Part shown: positions 23,246-35,049 of the stretch, piece after piece
How the letters are laid out: the number at the start of each line of letters is the position of its first letter
Position numbering within the stretch: position 1 is the stretch's first letter
Source of the DNA: Psococerastis gibbosa
Taxonomy: Eukaryota > Arthropoda > Insecta > Psocodea > Psocidae
Direction of reading: 5' to 3'
Length of the DNA: 64,000 bases
Assembly (NCBI GenBank): GCA_963971405.1
Contig: OZ020489.1
Coordinates: 18,316,290-18,380,289, forward strand
Translations under genes and position numbers: made by a program
The notes under the pieces: model-generated
Seen by the model: the letters and a program-made list of their open reading frames with translations, nothing else
Database searches by the model: none
What the model was told of the DNA's origin: nothing

Positions 23246-23370
23246 TTAATATAGCCCACGTGAGATTACGCGTATGGCGGCTTTAAAGTCTAATAGGAGA
23301 CCCATGCATCATCCGCATGATTAAAAGATTTTGAAGTCCTCTTTATTCGTGTACGTGGGCTATATATGAG
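23246..23370. mobile_element. Short foldback, AGCCCACGTG ends
   Basis: ATATAGCCCACGTG near the left and CGTGTACGTGGGCTATATA near the right form an inverted repeat of about 20 bp around 85 bp. Target duplication not evident. Confidence 0.5.
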
Positions 23371-23630
23371 GGCACAATTATATGATACGACTTGACAGGT
23401 CGATTACTGTTCGTATCGATGTGGGTGTAGCTTTCCGGCACGACAGCCAACTTCATGGAAACCTCTATTTATATAGGGTCATGTACCTTTCCAACCTAAA
23501 TTAACTTTTTATGCCTTTAATTAAATTTACATGTGGCCGGTGCTCGCATCGTCAGTGGGGACATTGTTCATGAAATAAGTCGATCACCATCACTGGGAGA
23601 TATTTCATGGGTTATGGTATAGGTAGCGGT

Positions 23631-23932
23631 GGCGTAGCCAGAATTTTTTTTGGGGGGGTCCAGTTTGCCCGCTTACGATAGGTTTTCGAATGGGGTGGTA
23701 TTTCATTTGGCGCTCCCCCCCCCCCCCCCGGATTGTTTTTTAAAAGGTAGGCCTGAAATTTTGTTTTTGCAGACGATAACTTTATTAAAAAACTGGAAAA
23801 GGGGGGACCGGGGTCTCCCCGTCGAATTTTTTTAGATAAATATTTTTAAAAAAATGCTATTTTGTTAAATTTGGGGGGGTCCGGACCCCGCTGACCTCCC
23901 CCCCCCCCCTCCTTGACTACGCCACGGTAGCT
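23631..23932. mobile_element. hAT-like element, GGTGGCGTAGCCA ends
   Basis: Left GGTGGCGTAGCCAGAATT, right TTGACTACGCCACGG, both followed inward by G/C tracts. GGTAGC flanks both sides but the 8-bp duplication is imperfect. Inside, GACCGGGGTCTCCCC is shared with the elements near 10.28 and 33.0 kb. Confidence 0.6.
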
Positions 23933-24034
23933 ATGTTTCATGCGGCTACCGGCTAAGGAAGCAGTGGTCAAGAGAGACTCTACCAGTCCCCATATGCAGC
24001 AGCATACACCCCCAGGATGGCGTTTAATATTTTC

Positions 24035-24300
24035 GCTTGTTTTCAATTTCGAGATTTCAACGCGGATTTACACGTTCTGAGGCCTCAGAATGAAAAGAAA
24101 CGGTTTTGACAAAATTTATGCCTGTAACTCGATTTGTGGCCAAGGTACCTACTCGAGAGCATTTGATGAAATTCGGCATGTAGGTTCACAGAAATATTGT
24201 CCAGGTTTCTTTTTTTTTAATTTTTTGGATTACGGTACTTCAAAAAAAATCCCCAAAACGACTCCGGCGACTAGTTTTACATTCACATAACATATTGTAG
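24035..24300 (+). repeat. R890 fragment, degraded
   Basis: Keeps CGAGATTTCAACGCGGATTT, GATGAAATTCGGCATGTAGG and downstream parts, but has lost the TGTC tract and much similarity. The oldest-looking copy of the family here. Confidence 0.65.
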
Positions 24301-24724
24301 TACTTTTTAATGTACCTAATTATGGCCAATGTTGCTTTCCCAATGAAGATTTAAGTTTATAAAAAACCCATGTATTCAAGATACAACATTATTATGGGTA
24401 ATCCGAGCCCCAATGCATTGCCTAGCATTGTTATTGCGTAGTATTATATTATTCCAACATATTATATTAAGTATATATACATAATCCAATTACATTACGT
24501 ATATTAGTCCATTGCATTATGCAACTGTCCCATCGATTAATCCAGAGCTTTAGGGCAGGGAAAATGAATAGGCAACCAATACAATTCAACCATGAGGCAA
24601 TTATTCATCATGGAACTATTACAGTGCCTATACTATAATAGATAAATAGGACAGCAGGTAGGTACCGGTTCACTCGTGCCGGCTCTTTGTAGTTATAGAT
24701 ACTCCATTATCAACCCAAACGTCA

Positions 24725-24889
24725 GTGTCACTCAAGGCCGTAGCCAAGGGGGCGTTCAAACCCCCCCCCCCCCTTGACTTGATACTAGATAGAATCGGAT
24801 TTTGAGAGGAAAAATAAAAACCACTATGTAAGACCCAATAAAATTTCTAAACCCCCGAAGAAAGTCCTGGCTACGGCCTTGGTGTTACT
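24725..24889. mobile_element. hAT-type element, CAAGGCCGTAGCC ends, copy 1
   Basis: Element 24733-24881 (149 bp), starts CAAGGCCGTAGCCA, ends TGGCTACGGCCTTG. 8-bp duplication GTGTCACT/GTGTTACT. Internal CTTGATACTAGATAGAATCG is shared with copies at 31877-32051 and 26288-26423. Confidence 0.85.
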
Positions 24890-26055
24890 AATTATTTAAA
24901 TTAGCCCAGACTCTGAGAAAATCTTGCCAGACCTCAGAACTCGATTCAGACGGTAAATAAAGCGCACTTAAAAAAAATTGTAGACTTTTTTAATCTTCCC
25001 GCGTAAATTAGTTGCTAACTAATATAACAGATGACGCGCCTATCGTAGTTTTCTCCAGCTCCAGTCGGTGATCACTAATCCAGGAATGTGACCTAGTGGA
25101 CATCAGCGCCACGGTGGGAACGTACACTACTAGTAGTGCATCACTATAAAGTTCAGACTTGTTCTTTCTGATCCAAAAGTAGCAAATAATATTAATATTA
25201 GAGCAAATATAACTAGAGGTTTATTATTATAATGTTTTATAACTTATTAATTTTGTTAGGTGTTTCAATACATGGAAATAATACGGAAAACACCCATTGA
25301 GGGCACTACATTCCCGCCATTTTTCACAAGTATATGCTTTTCATTTTCCGAAATGGTTATGCAGTGGCACCTCCCTCCCATTATGTTAATTTATCGTCTT
25401 CCCGATGATCTAAGTGTCAAAATGCAAAATTATAAATAAAAAGTAAATAAATAAATAATTTTTCATTGTCCTTTCGTTTGTATTTATTTCAATGGAGTTC
25501 TTGCGCAGGTAAAACAAAGATGGCGGGCTGCCGGAAAGGGGGGGGGGGTTACCCCTGATTTTCGGACATCACCCCCTCATTTTAACATGGAGAGTATAGG
25601 CTTTCCAATGAAAATTATTTTATTTTAAGAAATTTTCGCTTTTAAACGGCAAATTAGTGCTATTTATATGTTCCTTCAATACTTGCGCGGGTGCTGACAA
25701 AAAATTCCGGCAAAGTAGCTGCAAATAATTGTCGAAAAATATTATTTACTAGTGTATCTAATATCATTTCATTGGTTCTGATACTTCCGCGAGGGCAGAA
25801 CAGATTTTTAAATGGGTATGTGAGCCTAAGCTTGCTTATACATATTACAATTAATGCATTAGTATTGATTTATTACCATAACCATACAACTTTACTGCAC
25901 AACTACCATGAAATATAGCCTAGTCGGCTGGGCTGTCGACACGCTAGCCTATCATGTTGTTTGTAAATATTAGTAGCGTAAAAAGGGTTATTGTCTCTCC
26001 ATAATACTATCACTAGAATTCGATCTCGTATCTGAGCACCAAAGCAGTTAATTTT
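24890..26055. other. No gene seen
   Basis: A G tract at about 25541 sits in a segment reading AGATGGCGGGCTGCCGGAAA. Otherwise AT-rich and unannotated. Confidence 0.4.
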
Positions 26056-26059
26056 CGTA

Positions 26060-26237
26060 GGGCCATAGGCCGTGCCCAGCTTTTGTTTTTGGGGGGGGGG
26101 GGGGGTGTCCAATTTTTTTTAACGTAATTCATTATTGAATTAATGGTCATCGAGCAATACAGGTTTACATAAAAAATTATTTCGGGGGGGGGGGGGGGTC
26201 TGGACCCCATGGACCACCCACCTGGGCACAGCCATGG
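26060..26237. mobile_element. DNA element with GGCCGTGCCCAG ends, copy 1
   Basis: GGCCGTGCCCAGCTT at left, CCTGGGCACAGCCATGG at right, and G tracts of 14 and 15 just inside. A second copy at about 26432-26615 shares AATACAGGTTTACAT-like and GGACCCCATGGAC sequence. hAT-like layout, duplication not resolved. Confidence 0.6.
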
Positions 26238-26287
26238 CCACTGGAAAGTAACGACGATTTATATTAATATACATTATTGATCCCACT

Positions 26288-26615
26288 CAAGGCCGTAGCC
26301 AGTATTTTTCGGGGGGGGGGGGGGTTCAGAAATTTAATTGGATATTACATAGTAGTTTATATTTTTCCTCTCGAAATCCGATTCTATCTAGTATCAAGCC
26401 GTTTCATCACGGGGGGGGGGAGGTATATATACAAGGCTATTCCCAGGTTATGATTTCGGGGGGGGGGGTCCACACATTTTTTTACGTAATTTATTAACGA
26501 ATTAATGATTATATTCTTCAAACCATACAGGTTTACCTGCAGAAATTTATTTCGGGGGATGCGGGGGGGGGGGGGTGGACCCCATGGACTACCCCCTGGG
26601 CACGGCCATGCATAT
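26288..26615. mobile_element. Truncated CAAGGCCGTAGCC hAT copy interrupted by GGCCGTGCCCAG copy 2
   Basis: 26288-26423 is an inverted copy of the 24733/31877 element (CAAGGCCGTAGCCAG, then CGATTCTATCTAGTATCAAG), with its right end missing. From about 26432 to 26615 a copy of the 26060 element follows, flanked by TATATAC/CATATATA. Confidence 0.65.
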
Positions 26616-27017
26616 ATATGTGTATTTTGTAACTTTAAATATTGTGGAATTCGTTCTGCCACAAAGATGCAACCACCACTTGGATTTCTAAAGTTTATCC
26701 AGTGGCTTGGGGAACGATATGATTCAGACCTCTCTCGTATGTGGTCTGTCCTGGTATCGGCTATCACTATTACATAAGTCATAGCAGCAATGCTTAATAT
26801 ATAACGCTAGAAATATGAATAATAACTAAAAACTTTAAAAATCAATAGTGCTCAATGCACTTTATATCCTCTAATGGCCGAACAGCTGATTTTGTTTACA
26901 TTATTTTCGCAATCACGCATGCGCTGTTAGCTCCGCCCTCTTACTGTAACGTCACTACGCAAGTACTCTATTGGCAAATTTAGCATAGGGCTGTGAATAC
27001 CTTGCCCCTATTGGCTT
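26616..27017. other. No gene seen
   Basis: Single-copy looking sequence between transposons; no exon signal noticed. Confidence 0.4.
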
Positions 27018-27040
27018 ATCTGCAGCCTGATCATGGCGAT

Positions 27041-28315
27041 TTCTTTTTTTTTTTTTTTTTTAAATTGGGGTACAGGTGTTACCTGTGTGCACTTAAGCCT
27101 ATTGGGCCTATTGCGCCCCCTACAACAAAGAATCTACATATCTACATCAGTTCCTCGAGGCCTATTTCCCTCAGGAGAGCCAGGACCTTGAGGGGATTTA
27201 GAAGTGGTAGGTCTTTTACATGTAATTGCAAGTTTCCCAAGCATGCTGCTCTTCTACGTGCGATTGCATCGCAGTGAAGGAGGATATGCTCGGGGTCCTC
27301 CGCTCCTTCGTTACAGAATCTGCATGCTCTAGACTCTCTGACACCTATGTAGGTCAGATGTCCATTCAAGTTGCAATGCCCAGAGAGGAATCCTGTGATC
27401 ACACGCAGATGTCTCCTGTTCATATTAATGCATACTTGGGCTCTTTTGCGCTGGTGGCTTCCCAGGAGCATTTTGGCTTGCCGAAGGCCCGGCAATGAGG
27501 TCCAGTATTCAGCCACTTTCAGGTTCTCCCTGCCTTTAACAAATCTGCGGGCGAGGGTTTCCCCAACACCGCAAAAAGGTTCGGGTCCCGTAAAAGGGGA
27601 GGTAGCTCCCCTTTTTGCAAGCTGGTCAGCAACCTCATTGCCTTCAATGCCTGTGTGCCCAGGCACCCATATCAAGGTAACCTTATTCGCACCGGACAGT
27701 ATGTCCAGTTTCAATCTACATTCCCACACTAGTTGTGAGGTGATTTTGTATGCTGTTATTGCTTTAAGGGCTGCTTGGCTATCTGACATGATAACAATTT
27801 CTCTCGATCTATATTCCCTGTCGAGATTCATTTGCATACATCTGTCAAGGGCACATAACTCAGCCTGGTAGACTGTAGTTGTCTCCCCAAGAGACTCCAG
27901 ATATTTCACCCCAGGACCAAAGACGCCAAGACCTGTTCTTGGTCTTGTACGTCCCAGCCTAGAGCCATCAGTGAACCACTTAATTGTGTGACTATTGAGA
28001 ATTCCTGCTGATTCGCAGTATTCTTTCTTTGTCCCTAATATAGTTTCGAATTCCCTCTTAAAACAGTATTTTGGGTGAATTCTATCGCTTGGCATATCCA
28101 GGCAGTGGTCAGACGTAGTCAGAGAGGCTGAGTCTCTCTTAATTGCCCTTCCACTCCTTTTTACCCCGCTCCTAATAATCCGTAGCCTTGCCATTTCGGC
28201 TGACGTTTCCACTGCAATATGGAGGGGTGGGAAGTCCAGCACAATCTCCATTGCTGCAGTGGGACAGGATTTCATAGCCCCTGTAATGCATACACAGGCC
28301 AGTCTTTGTACTTTA
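27041..28315 (-). mobile_element. 5'-truncated LINE with 13-bp TSD
   Basis: 1275-bp insertion flanked by TGATCATGGCGAT (27028-27040 and 28316-28328). The T run at 27044-27061 is its poly(A) on the minus strand. Carries one long ORF. Confidence 0.92.
27142..28275 (-). CDS. LINE ORF2 C-terminal part with complete RNase H domain
   Basis: 377 codons, open throughout. Residues 1-105 are the post-RT linker (CPTAAMEIVLDFPPLHIAVE type, widespread in arthropod RNase H-bearing LINEs). The RNase H fold has all four acidic motifs: KWFTDGSR, YQAELCALDRC, IVIMSDSQAAL and GIEGNEVADQLA, plus WVPGHTG. A C-terminal CRFCNEGAEDPEHILLHC is a CCHC-type finger. The element is 5'-truncated, so endonuclease and RT are missing and it is not autonomous. 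The intact frame implies recent insertion. Belongs to the I/Jockey-related group; exact clade not determinable here. The overlapping plus-strand ORFs are shadows. Confidence 0.9.
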   Translation of the reverse strand: MKSCPTAAMEIVLDFPPLHIAVETSAEMARLRIIRSGVKRSGRAIKRDSASLTTSDHCLDMPSDRIHPKYCFKREFETILGTKKEYCESAGILNSHTIKWFTDGSRLGRTRPRTGLGVFGPGVKYLESLGETTTVYQAELCALDRCMQMNLDREYRSREIVIMSDSQAALKAITAYKITSQLVWECRLKLDILSGANKVTLIWVPGHTGIEGNEVADQLAKRGATSPFTGPEPFCGVGETLARRFVKGRENLKVAEYWTSLPGLRQAKMLLGSHQRKRAQVCINMNRRHLRVITGFLSGHCNLNGHLTYIGVRESRACRFCNEGAEDPEHILLHCDAIARRRAACLGNLQLHVKDLPLLNPLKVLALLREIGLEELM

Positions 28316-28397
28316 TGATCATGGCGATAATAATACCGGTATATATTTAATCCCCTGGTATTAAATATAATATACCGGTATTATAATCACCATGATC

Positions 28398-29397
28398 AGG
28401 CTGCTGGCTTACAAAAACTGAATAAAAGCGGAATTTTTATGGCTTTAAAACTAATTTACTAATTTTGTAACGATTACTACGCATCAACAAACAAAAATAG
28501 CAGGCAATCAAAAATCAGAAATTAGGCGGGAACGTTACTAGCGCTGCACTGGGTATGTACAATTAATGGAACTCGCAGAAGTGAGATGACGTAAAATGGT
28601 CTATGGTTTTAACATGTTGCATTGTTGGCTAATCTGTTACGTCTGATAACTGAATTAGTGTTTTTATGTTGGTCAAACTTTAGTATGTCATGTCTGCCAA
28701 ATTGCATTTTGATGACTTGTGCCAATTTTAAACGCGATAATGTTTTTCGGGCGTGTTTATTAATATAATTGTTATTTAAGCAAGATAATCTCCATACGGA
28801 CACTCTGGGAATACATGTAAAAAGTTGGAAGTGGAGCAGTTGTGTCAAGTTTAGCCTGCAAACTTATTGAAAGTTGTTGAACACTTGGCATTTGGGCAGA
28901 TTAATATATCATTTTGAGAACTTCCTACGCTTTGAGGTAAATGTTTTGTTATAATTTTCATTTAAATGATACAAACAATTTATATATTTGATTGGCTTGC
29001 ACTCTAACTATTAAAATACACAAATATAGCTACAAAATCCTAGTTGTTCAAAAAGTCTTCAGTGTTTTGATATTCTATGTAAACATAGTAACAGCTAATA
29101 AGCCTAAATTTCTACAATTAGGTACATAATGCTTTAAAGAGACTAATTAGCGTTTCTACTCTACTTATATTCACAAACAACAACAACAACAAATTCATTT
29201 TGCATTTGTTTAGTTCTAAGTGTAACCCGTACGAATTTGCAATCCTTGTTGGCCCCTAAACTGGGACAACAATTTTTGCTCGTTATCGCTAAGACTGATA
29301 TTTTTCAAATTAAATAATTCAGTGGCCCTTGGCTGCAATTATTAGGTATTTCAAATGCTGAGAGTGGGCGTAGGCAAACAATCTTTACAAAAACGTT
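28398..29397. other. No gene seen
   Basis: AT-rich. (CAA)n-like short tract at 29175-29190. Minor ORFs are chance. Confidence 0.4.
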
Positions 29398-29487
29398 AAG
29401 GTAAGGGTCTAGTTAAGCTACCCCTCGGTTCTACAAGTTTGATGAAAATATTATTTTATTAGGGGTAGCTTTACTAGACTTTTACCA
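29398..29487. repeat. Short hairpin, GTAGCTTTACTAGAC arms
   Basis: AAGGGTCTAGTTAAGCTACC at left and GGGGTAGCTTTACTAGACTT at right pair over about 25 bp around a 40-bp loop. A small foldback or a structured site; no duplication recognised. Confidence 0.55.
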
Positions 29488-31694
29488 AAGTTAAAAAAAT
29501 ATACAATGACACAATATTAAAAATTGAAACACTTGGATTTTTAAAAGTATTACAATGAAAATATATTAAACGCAACAGGTGCTAGCTATATGCTACATAA
29601 CAAACATACAAGGTTAGACAAGCTTAAATGATTAATTTGTTATATATTATTGCAAAAGCAATGAGTCAATGACACCAATTGTGGAAATGTTAAATTTCCT
29701 TTCCATAATACCCAATTAGTTCCGTGTTAATACAATGGAGTTATTAGTCAACTTGTTCGTTAGTTTAGACATTTATATATTATACAACTGATGACAATGT
29801 AGACTGTTAACTCCTGCTGACCAGGCTACTCACTGGATTGTGAGCTGACCTTGGTATTATTCATTGTTATTATTTCGTTAAAAGTAAATCCACCATGGAA
29901 TTTAGTTACATGGCTATTGTATTTACTGTACTTCAGATATTTAAATCAAATTTAGTCTCAAACAAGTTAATGGGTTTTCAAAGTCACTACAAATAAATGA
30001 TACACTGTTTGGCATTTGACATGCCGGGAGCTTGCACAGTCAATTCCAATAATTATTAAAGTGAACGTAAGCAAGGCAGGAGGGTAGGACATATTATGCT
30101 TGCTAAACTTTGTCAAGCTCCGACAAGAGTTGGCCTTGAACTAATTACAAGTACGACACCGTACTTGGAACGGGGTGCAAAGCTTAAACCACATACATAC
30201 ATTTCCAATTTAGTAAAAGTGTAACAGGTTATTAGTCGTAAATAGTGTGAGGTGCCCGGTTGTTGGAACGGGAGTTATAAGAAAAGTGCCTTAGGCGTTA
30301 GCTCTTTTACCTGGTTTTGGCTGGTGTGAACAGTTGCTATTTAGCGGTCTCTCTATAGAGAGTGCTTGTCTATGCTCCCGATGTGTACTTCAATAAGATT
30401 TCCCCTGCATGTCAGTCTCGGGACATTGCATTTTCTGTGCCTGTGACATTATCTAAACTGTGAGTGTGCCCTAATGCCTTACCCGTGCACACCTGTATCC
30501 TGACAATCAACTTCGACACATCGACAGTAAGTTCATTTATACGTGTAGACGCTACTGTCTTGTTTATTTTCAAACACGCGTGCAGCATTCAAATTTGCCG
30601 ACTAGGTACAGTTTTCATTCTAGGCAGGCATATAAAAAAAGGCAGGCATATAATGTTAATTGTTTAGAACGATCCGAAATGGTTCTTTGCGGTCAGGGCG
30701 TATTTTCAAGTAAGCTACAAAGTTTGACCTTTTTCTTTTCTTTTTCTCGCATACTACTTTAGAACATCGCTATTGAATTTACCTGTATACAAGGTTTGCC
30801 TGGTTGCAATTGGATCAAATGAACACCCTGCCCTATGTTGTCCAGAGATGTTGATCTCCACAATTGGTAAATAAAAGAATGTCCTTGACGCTGCCTAAAT
30901 ATCCGATTACAATTCACATGCTTAGCTAGTCACGTGTGAACTCTAGCTGAGGAATTTGCTTTATTGATTGCAGTATACGGTCACACTTCAGCGATAAGCA
31001 CTTGAAAGGTTTCTGCATGGCACACCTTAACCCAGGTCTGAAATAGACTTTGCTTTGATGATCATGACATTAAAAATTAAAAATACAGATCATAAAAATT
31101 ACGCATTCACAAAAAACGAATACGCAATTAAAAACAGAAGTCCACATCAGTTATAACGTTATCATTTCTTCTGCCCTCGCCCCTCTGGCGGTCTGGCCTC
31201 TTGACTTTATAGAGGTAATATTGTGCATTCTATAGTTTCGCTTATGTTCGATTGCCTGGCAATTGGCATTGTGCATTATTTTTATAAATCAGTCTTCACA
31301 CCTACAAAGCTAATAATATCTCTCTGCAAAACTTCAGAAGTTCAGATTAATCCGTAATTCGGTACGCTGTACACATTTTGATTTCGTATTGTCCCTTTGA
31401 CTGTGTAGACCACCAGCTGATCGTGACCTGGGCTATCTCGATGTTCTGGGTTTGAGGCCCTACTAAACTTTAAAGTTTTACCGGTAAGATAAATTGCTAC
31501 TGCTTGACACTGCAGGCTCGTTAGAAGATGTTCTATCTTACGTCAGGTATTGCAAAATGTTAATTTAAGAAGAAGAATTATTAATATTATTAATTCTAGC
31601 AGCTTAGTAAAATAAATATTCAACCCCAGTTTTGAAAGATAACTACAAACTGTATCTGATAATCCTCCACACACGTATTATAACTTATTATGTA
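29488..31694. other. No gene seen; longest repeat-poor stretch
   Basis: I recognise no family repeat from this window here. At about 31410-31475 a tRNA-like phrase (GGGTTTGAGGCCC) may be a remnant B box. This relative lack of repeats makes the interval a place to look for conserved non-coding or unannotated UTR sequence. Confidence 0.4.
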
Positions 31695-32063
31695 TTTCTG
31701 ATCAGGGACGGATCCAGACCATTTTTTTGGGGAGGGGTAGTGGTGTGTCAAAATAGAATAAACTCATAATTAGTACCGATTAAATTATAACGGAATTAAT
31801 TTATTGCAACAGAGTTAATAAATTTTAGTGAGGGCAGCTCCCCTCTGCCCCTCCCCTTTGTGCCCGTCCTTGTTTGCAAGGCCGTAGCCAAGGGGGGTTC
31901 AAACCCCCCCCCCTCCCCCCCCCCCCCGAAATGAAATGGCTTGATACTAGATAGAATCGGATTTTGAGAGGAAAAATAAAAACCACTATGTAATATCCTA
32001 TGAAATTTCAAAGCCCCCCCCCCCAAAAAAAAAAACCTGGCTACGGCCTTGCTTGTTTGTGAT
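31695..32063. mobile_element. hAT element (CAGGGACGG ends) with its target duplication split by another hAT
   Basis: Outer element 31703-31872: CAGGGACGGATCC ... CCGTCCTTG. Left duplication TTTCTGAT (31695-31702). The right one reads TTTG, then the second element, then TGAT; without the second element it is TTTGTGAT (7 of 8 match). A related end pair is at 35694-35852. Confidence 0.82.
31869..32059. mobile_element. hAT-type element, CAAGGCCGTAGCC ends, copy 2
   Basis: Element 31877-32051 (175 bp), CAAGGCCGTAGCCA ... TGGCTACGGCCTTG, perfect 8-bp duplication CTTGTTTG (31869-31876, 32052-32059). C tracts near both ends. Confidence 0.9.
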
Positions 32064-32460
32064 GGTGACAAAAAATGCAGCCTTCCTTTGTAGTGAAAGT
32101 ACTCAAAGCAGTTGATAGAAAGAGTTGACTGCCCCACCAGGCTCGTGATGGTCTGTGGAATGCTCACGTGCAGTTGACAGGCTGTGCGGAACCTTGTTTA
32201 GGGTCAGGTATACATTTACCTGTTCCGATACTCTTAGAAAATTGCATCTACAATGAGCAAGAAAACTACCATTTACCTCAATATTGCTGCACATTCCAAA
32301 TGACGTAGCTTTTGGAAAACTTTATTATCGTTAGTAGGCCTAGGTCAGTTCACTATTTGCAATGGCATTCGTAATGACAGCATTTATGGAAGAGGGGATG
32401 GTTTAATTGTTTCAATTAATTTTCAATGTATTGTAACCGGAAAGCTTCATATTATATGTT

Positions 32461-32578
32461 CGATGCGATCAGTGACCTGTCGTAACTCAGCACAGGTATT
32501 ACCTACAGAGCCGATTGAAGAGGTTTTTTGGATACATTCATTGAAGTTTTTGCATGCGAATAATCATTTTTTTTTAAG
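32461..32578 (+). repeat. SINE family 2, plus-strand copy
   Basis: Reads ATGCGATCAGTGACCTGTCG, then CACAGGTATTACCTACAGAG and GATTGAAGAGG, the same order as the minus-strand copies at 54851-55000. The 5' (box A) end is missing. Confidence 0.65.
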
Positions 32579-32608
32579 TGGCTCTCCGCTCTATTGAACC
32601 AATAACCT

Positions 32609-33423
32609 ATCGTCCCCAGTGGCGGATTTACCAGTAGGCAACTGAGGCAAATGCCTATGTCCGCGCGCGCGTACTTTAAAAATGTTTTTTGTGCATATTA
32701 TGCAAAAAAAAAAAATTATGTAAAACATTTTAGTTAAGGAAAGAAAGGTTATTTTGATTATAAACATTAAAATATAATAATAATAGTGGTAAATCCCCCC
32801 CCCCCCGAAATGAAAAGTTCCTTCCTCAGTAAATTATAAACTTTACTGGTGTTACAATCGTAAAACCTCACTATTTCGACCCTATTTTTTCAAAAATTTC
32901 CCCCCGAGGCCTGGGGGAGACCCCCGGTCCCCCTGTTTAGAGCAATATGAACATGCATACCTTTACAAGCGTTCCTGCTGTATAAACGCCACCGTATTGC
33001 ACTTCCATTTTCAAATTTTCCCCCGGGGGAGACCCCTGGCCCCCCTCTTTGGGATGAATGCAATGTTATTTTTATGAATAGGCATTCTTTTGTAAACTTT
33101 GTTAAATAGATACTTAACTGCTGTTAAAATGCGTAAAATCCCACTATTTTGCACTTATACTTTCAAATTTTTTCCCGGGGGGGGGGGACCCCCTCTTCGG
33201 CCTAACTGCAATATTATTTCTATACTTTCTTAACCGTTGTAATGATAACATTACGTTTTAGTCCACATATCCGCAAATACGATCACTGTCGCCACAGCCA
33301 CCCCCCGAAAAAAATTCTGGCTACGGGCTGCCCCCCCCCACTATACTTACAATAATTATTAATGTCCGCGATAAAGGCATTGCCTATATCCGCGCAAAAG
33401 TCAAATCCGCCCCTGATCGTCGC
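32609..33423. mobile_element. hAT-type element, CAGTGGCGGATTT ends
   Basis: Element 32617-33415 (799 bp), CAGTGGCGGATTTACC ... CAAATCCGCCCCTG. Duplication ATCGTCCC/ATCGTCGC. Subterminal inverted GCAAATGCCTATGTCCGCGC and CCTATATCCGCGC. Internally repetitive: three blocks each with CCCGGGG/GGGGGAGACCCC and CAATATTATTT-type text. No transposase. Confidence 0.87.
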
Positions 33424-35040
33424 GTTGTGTCTGGGAATGTTTCAAATAGGCTCCTGTTAAAATAATTCGTCTAACCAAATCTTGACTTTGCCACGGTGCC
33501 CGGAAGTGGCAGTTTAATGCCCTACGAAATCTTATATGATTATGCCTCTATTTATTGATGGTGTAGTATCCAACCAAAATTGGAAATATGCTTATTTCCG
33601 TATGATTATGTTAAAAATATATGAAAAGGCTCATTTAATTCTTATAGCGCCTTAAATGGTCCAATTTCCCAACATCAGCCTTTTCAAATATTATCCTCGA
33701 TCCATGCAAATGTTTATGCTGCACTCTTTTTCCTTACTGTGTCACTGGAAGTCATGTATTGCCAATTTTTTGTAATATTTTATTCTCATTATAATCATAA
33801 CCTATTAGAATATTTCAGATAATAGTTATTTATTATTGAAAAGAAAAATAATAAAATTAAAAATATAAAAGGCAGTGGGCTCGCCGAAAGGAGCGGCTGT
33901 TGGTTGTCGCGGGCCCTGGCGGAATGTAGGTCAAGCATTTGCAGCGCTCACACGCCCAGCCTCCGGGCTGCTCACTGCCTCACTACTGACTACAGTATTA
34001 ACAGCTCTCAGAAGAGGAGGAATAATAATATTGCTCATTCATGCTCTCACAGGTGCAACTCTTAGTAAATGGTTCTCTCATCAGTGTCGGATGCACTGCC
34101 TGGCTGGAATTTTAATTGTATTCATATTTTCCCCTTTGTCTCACATTTTACTCCTGTTCTTGGTTACGCCCTCCCTCGTCCCTCCCTTTGGACACTTGCA
34201 CAACCAACCGCCCAAATGCCTTATTCTTATGAATTGTCATCATCAATTATCACCATATATCATAATATCCTTGTATCATTGGATATCATAAACGTATTTT
34301 TTAGCATTTATAAAATTTTATACGGTCGGAAAATATTGAAAATAAAAGTGACAGTAAGAGAATTTTTTGTCCCGCTTTTTATTTCAATATTGTATAGTCT
34401 GTTGCATTGGAATCATCGTTGTTGTAGGTAGTGAGTCTATTTCCGTATCTAGAATCTGCTTTATGTTTACAGCTTCTTGGTGTTCATCAGATTTGTAAAT
34501 CCTTATAATTTTTTATGTTTTTCATAGTGTGTTTCATTTTGTAGAACGCGGTTTCGCTTTCGTCGTAATGTCTGCATTGTTGAATGCCTCGGGCCATTTA
34601 CTAGTTAAGAGCAAATATGCGTACTTCCTCTCTACCCATGTCGTGTACATAGCCTCACTACACCATAAGTTGAGTCCCACATAATGTTCAGTGCAATGCT
34701 ATTCCGTTATTTCTGTTACACAAAGATTATTGTAATATTTAAATGCATAAAATGGAGAGCATGTGAAAGGGCATTAGGTTATGTGCGGAAAGTAGATTTC
34801 GAAATTAAGGGGCAGATTTCACAATATTTTGTGTATTTTTGACGAATTTAATTAATTTCTCGTCCCTCAGCGTTTCAAACCAGATACACCTAGGTACAAA
34901 GAATAATAAAATACCAAACAGTATTAAATTAATATCAATATATATATATATAATATATATATCAATATATTAAAAACCCATTAAAACTCAATTGCAAATT
35001 CTGGAACGAACAGATCAATAGGTACATTGTAAGAGTAGTA
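33424..35040. other. No convincing gene; 138-codon ORF judged spurious
   Basis: The ORF at 33875-34291 has no domain, an out-of-family composition and changes character along its length. The GC-richer 33870-34020 block may be a retroelement 5' or SINE piece followed by GAATAATAATATT. TA-rich palindrome at 34935-34975. Confidence 0.4.
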
Positions 35041-35049
35041 ATAATAACA

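Larger units (their letters stand above)
27018..28397. mobile_element. Small foldback split by a LINE insertion
   Basis: Left arm CTGCAGCCTGATCATGGCGA (27020-27039) resumes after the LINE as GATAATAATACCGGTATAT. The right arm is its inverse, ending CACCATGATCAGGCTGC (28397). Without the LINE it would be about 100 bp, arms of about 45 bp. Confidence 0.8.

Noticed and set aside
27371-27871. 166-codon plus-strand ORF
   Set aside because: Shadow of the minus-strand RNase H frame, which has full family motifs.
33875-34291. 138-codon plus-strand ORF
   Set aside because: No recognisable domain, hydrophobic stretches of low-complexity origin, an overlapping ORF in another frame, and no splice or start context beyond chance. 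Treated as non-coding.
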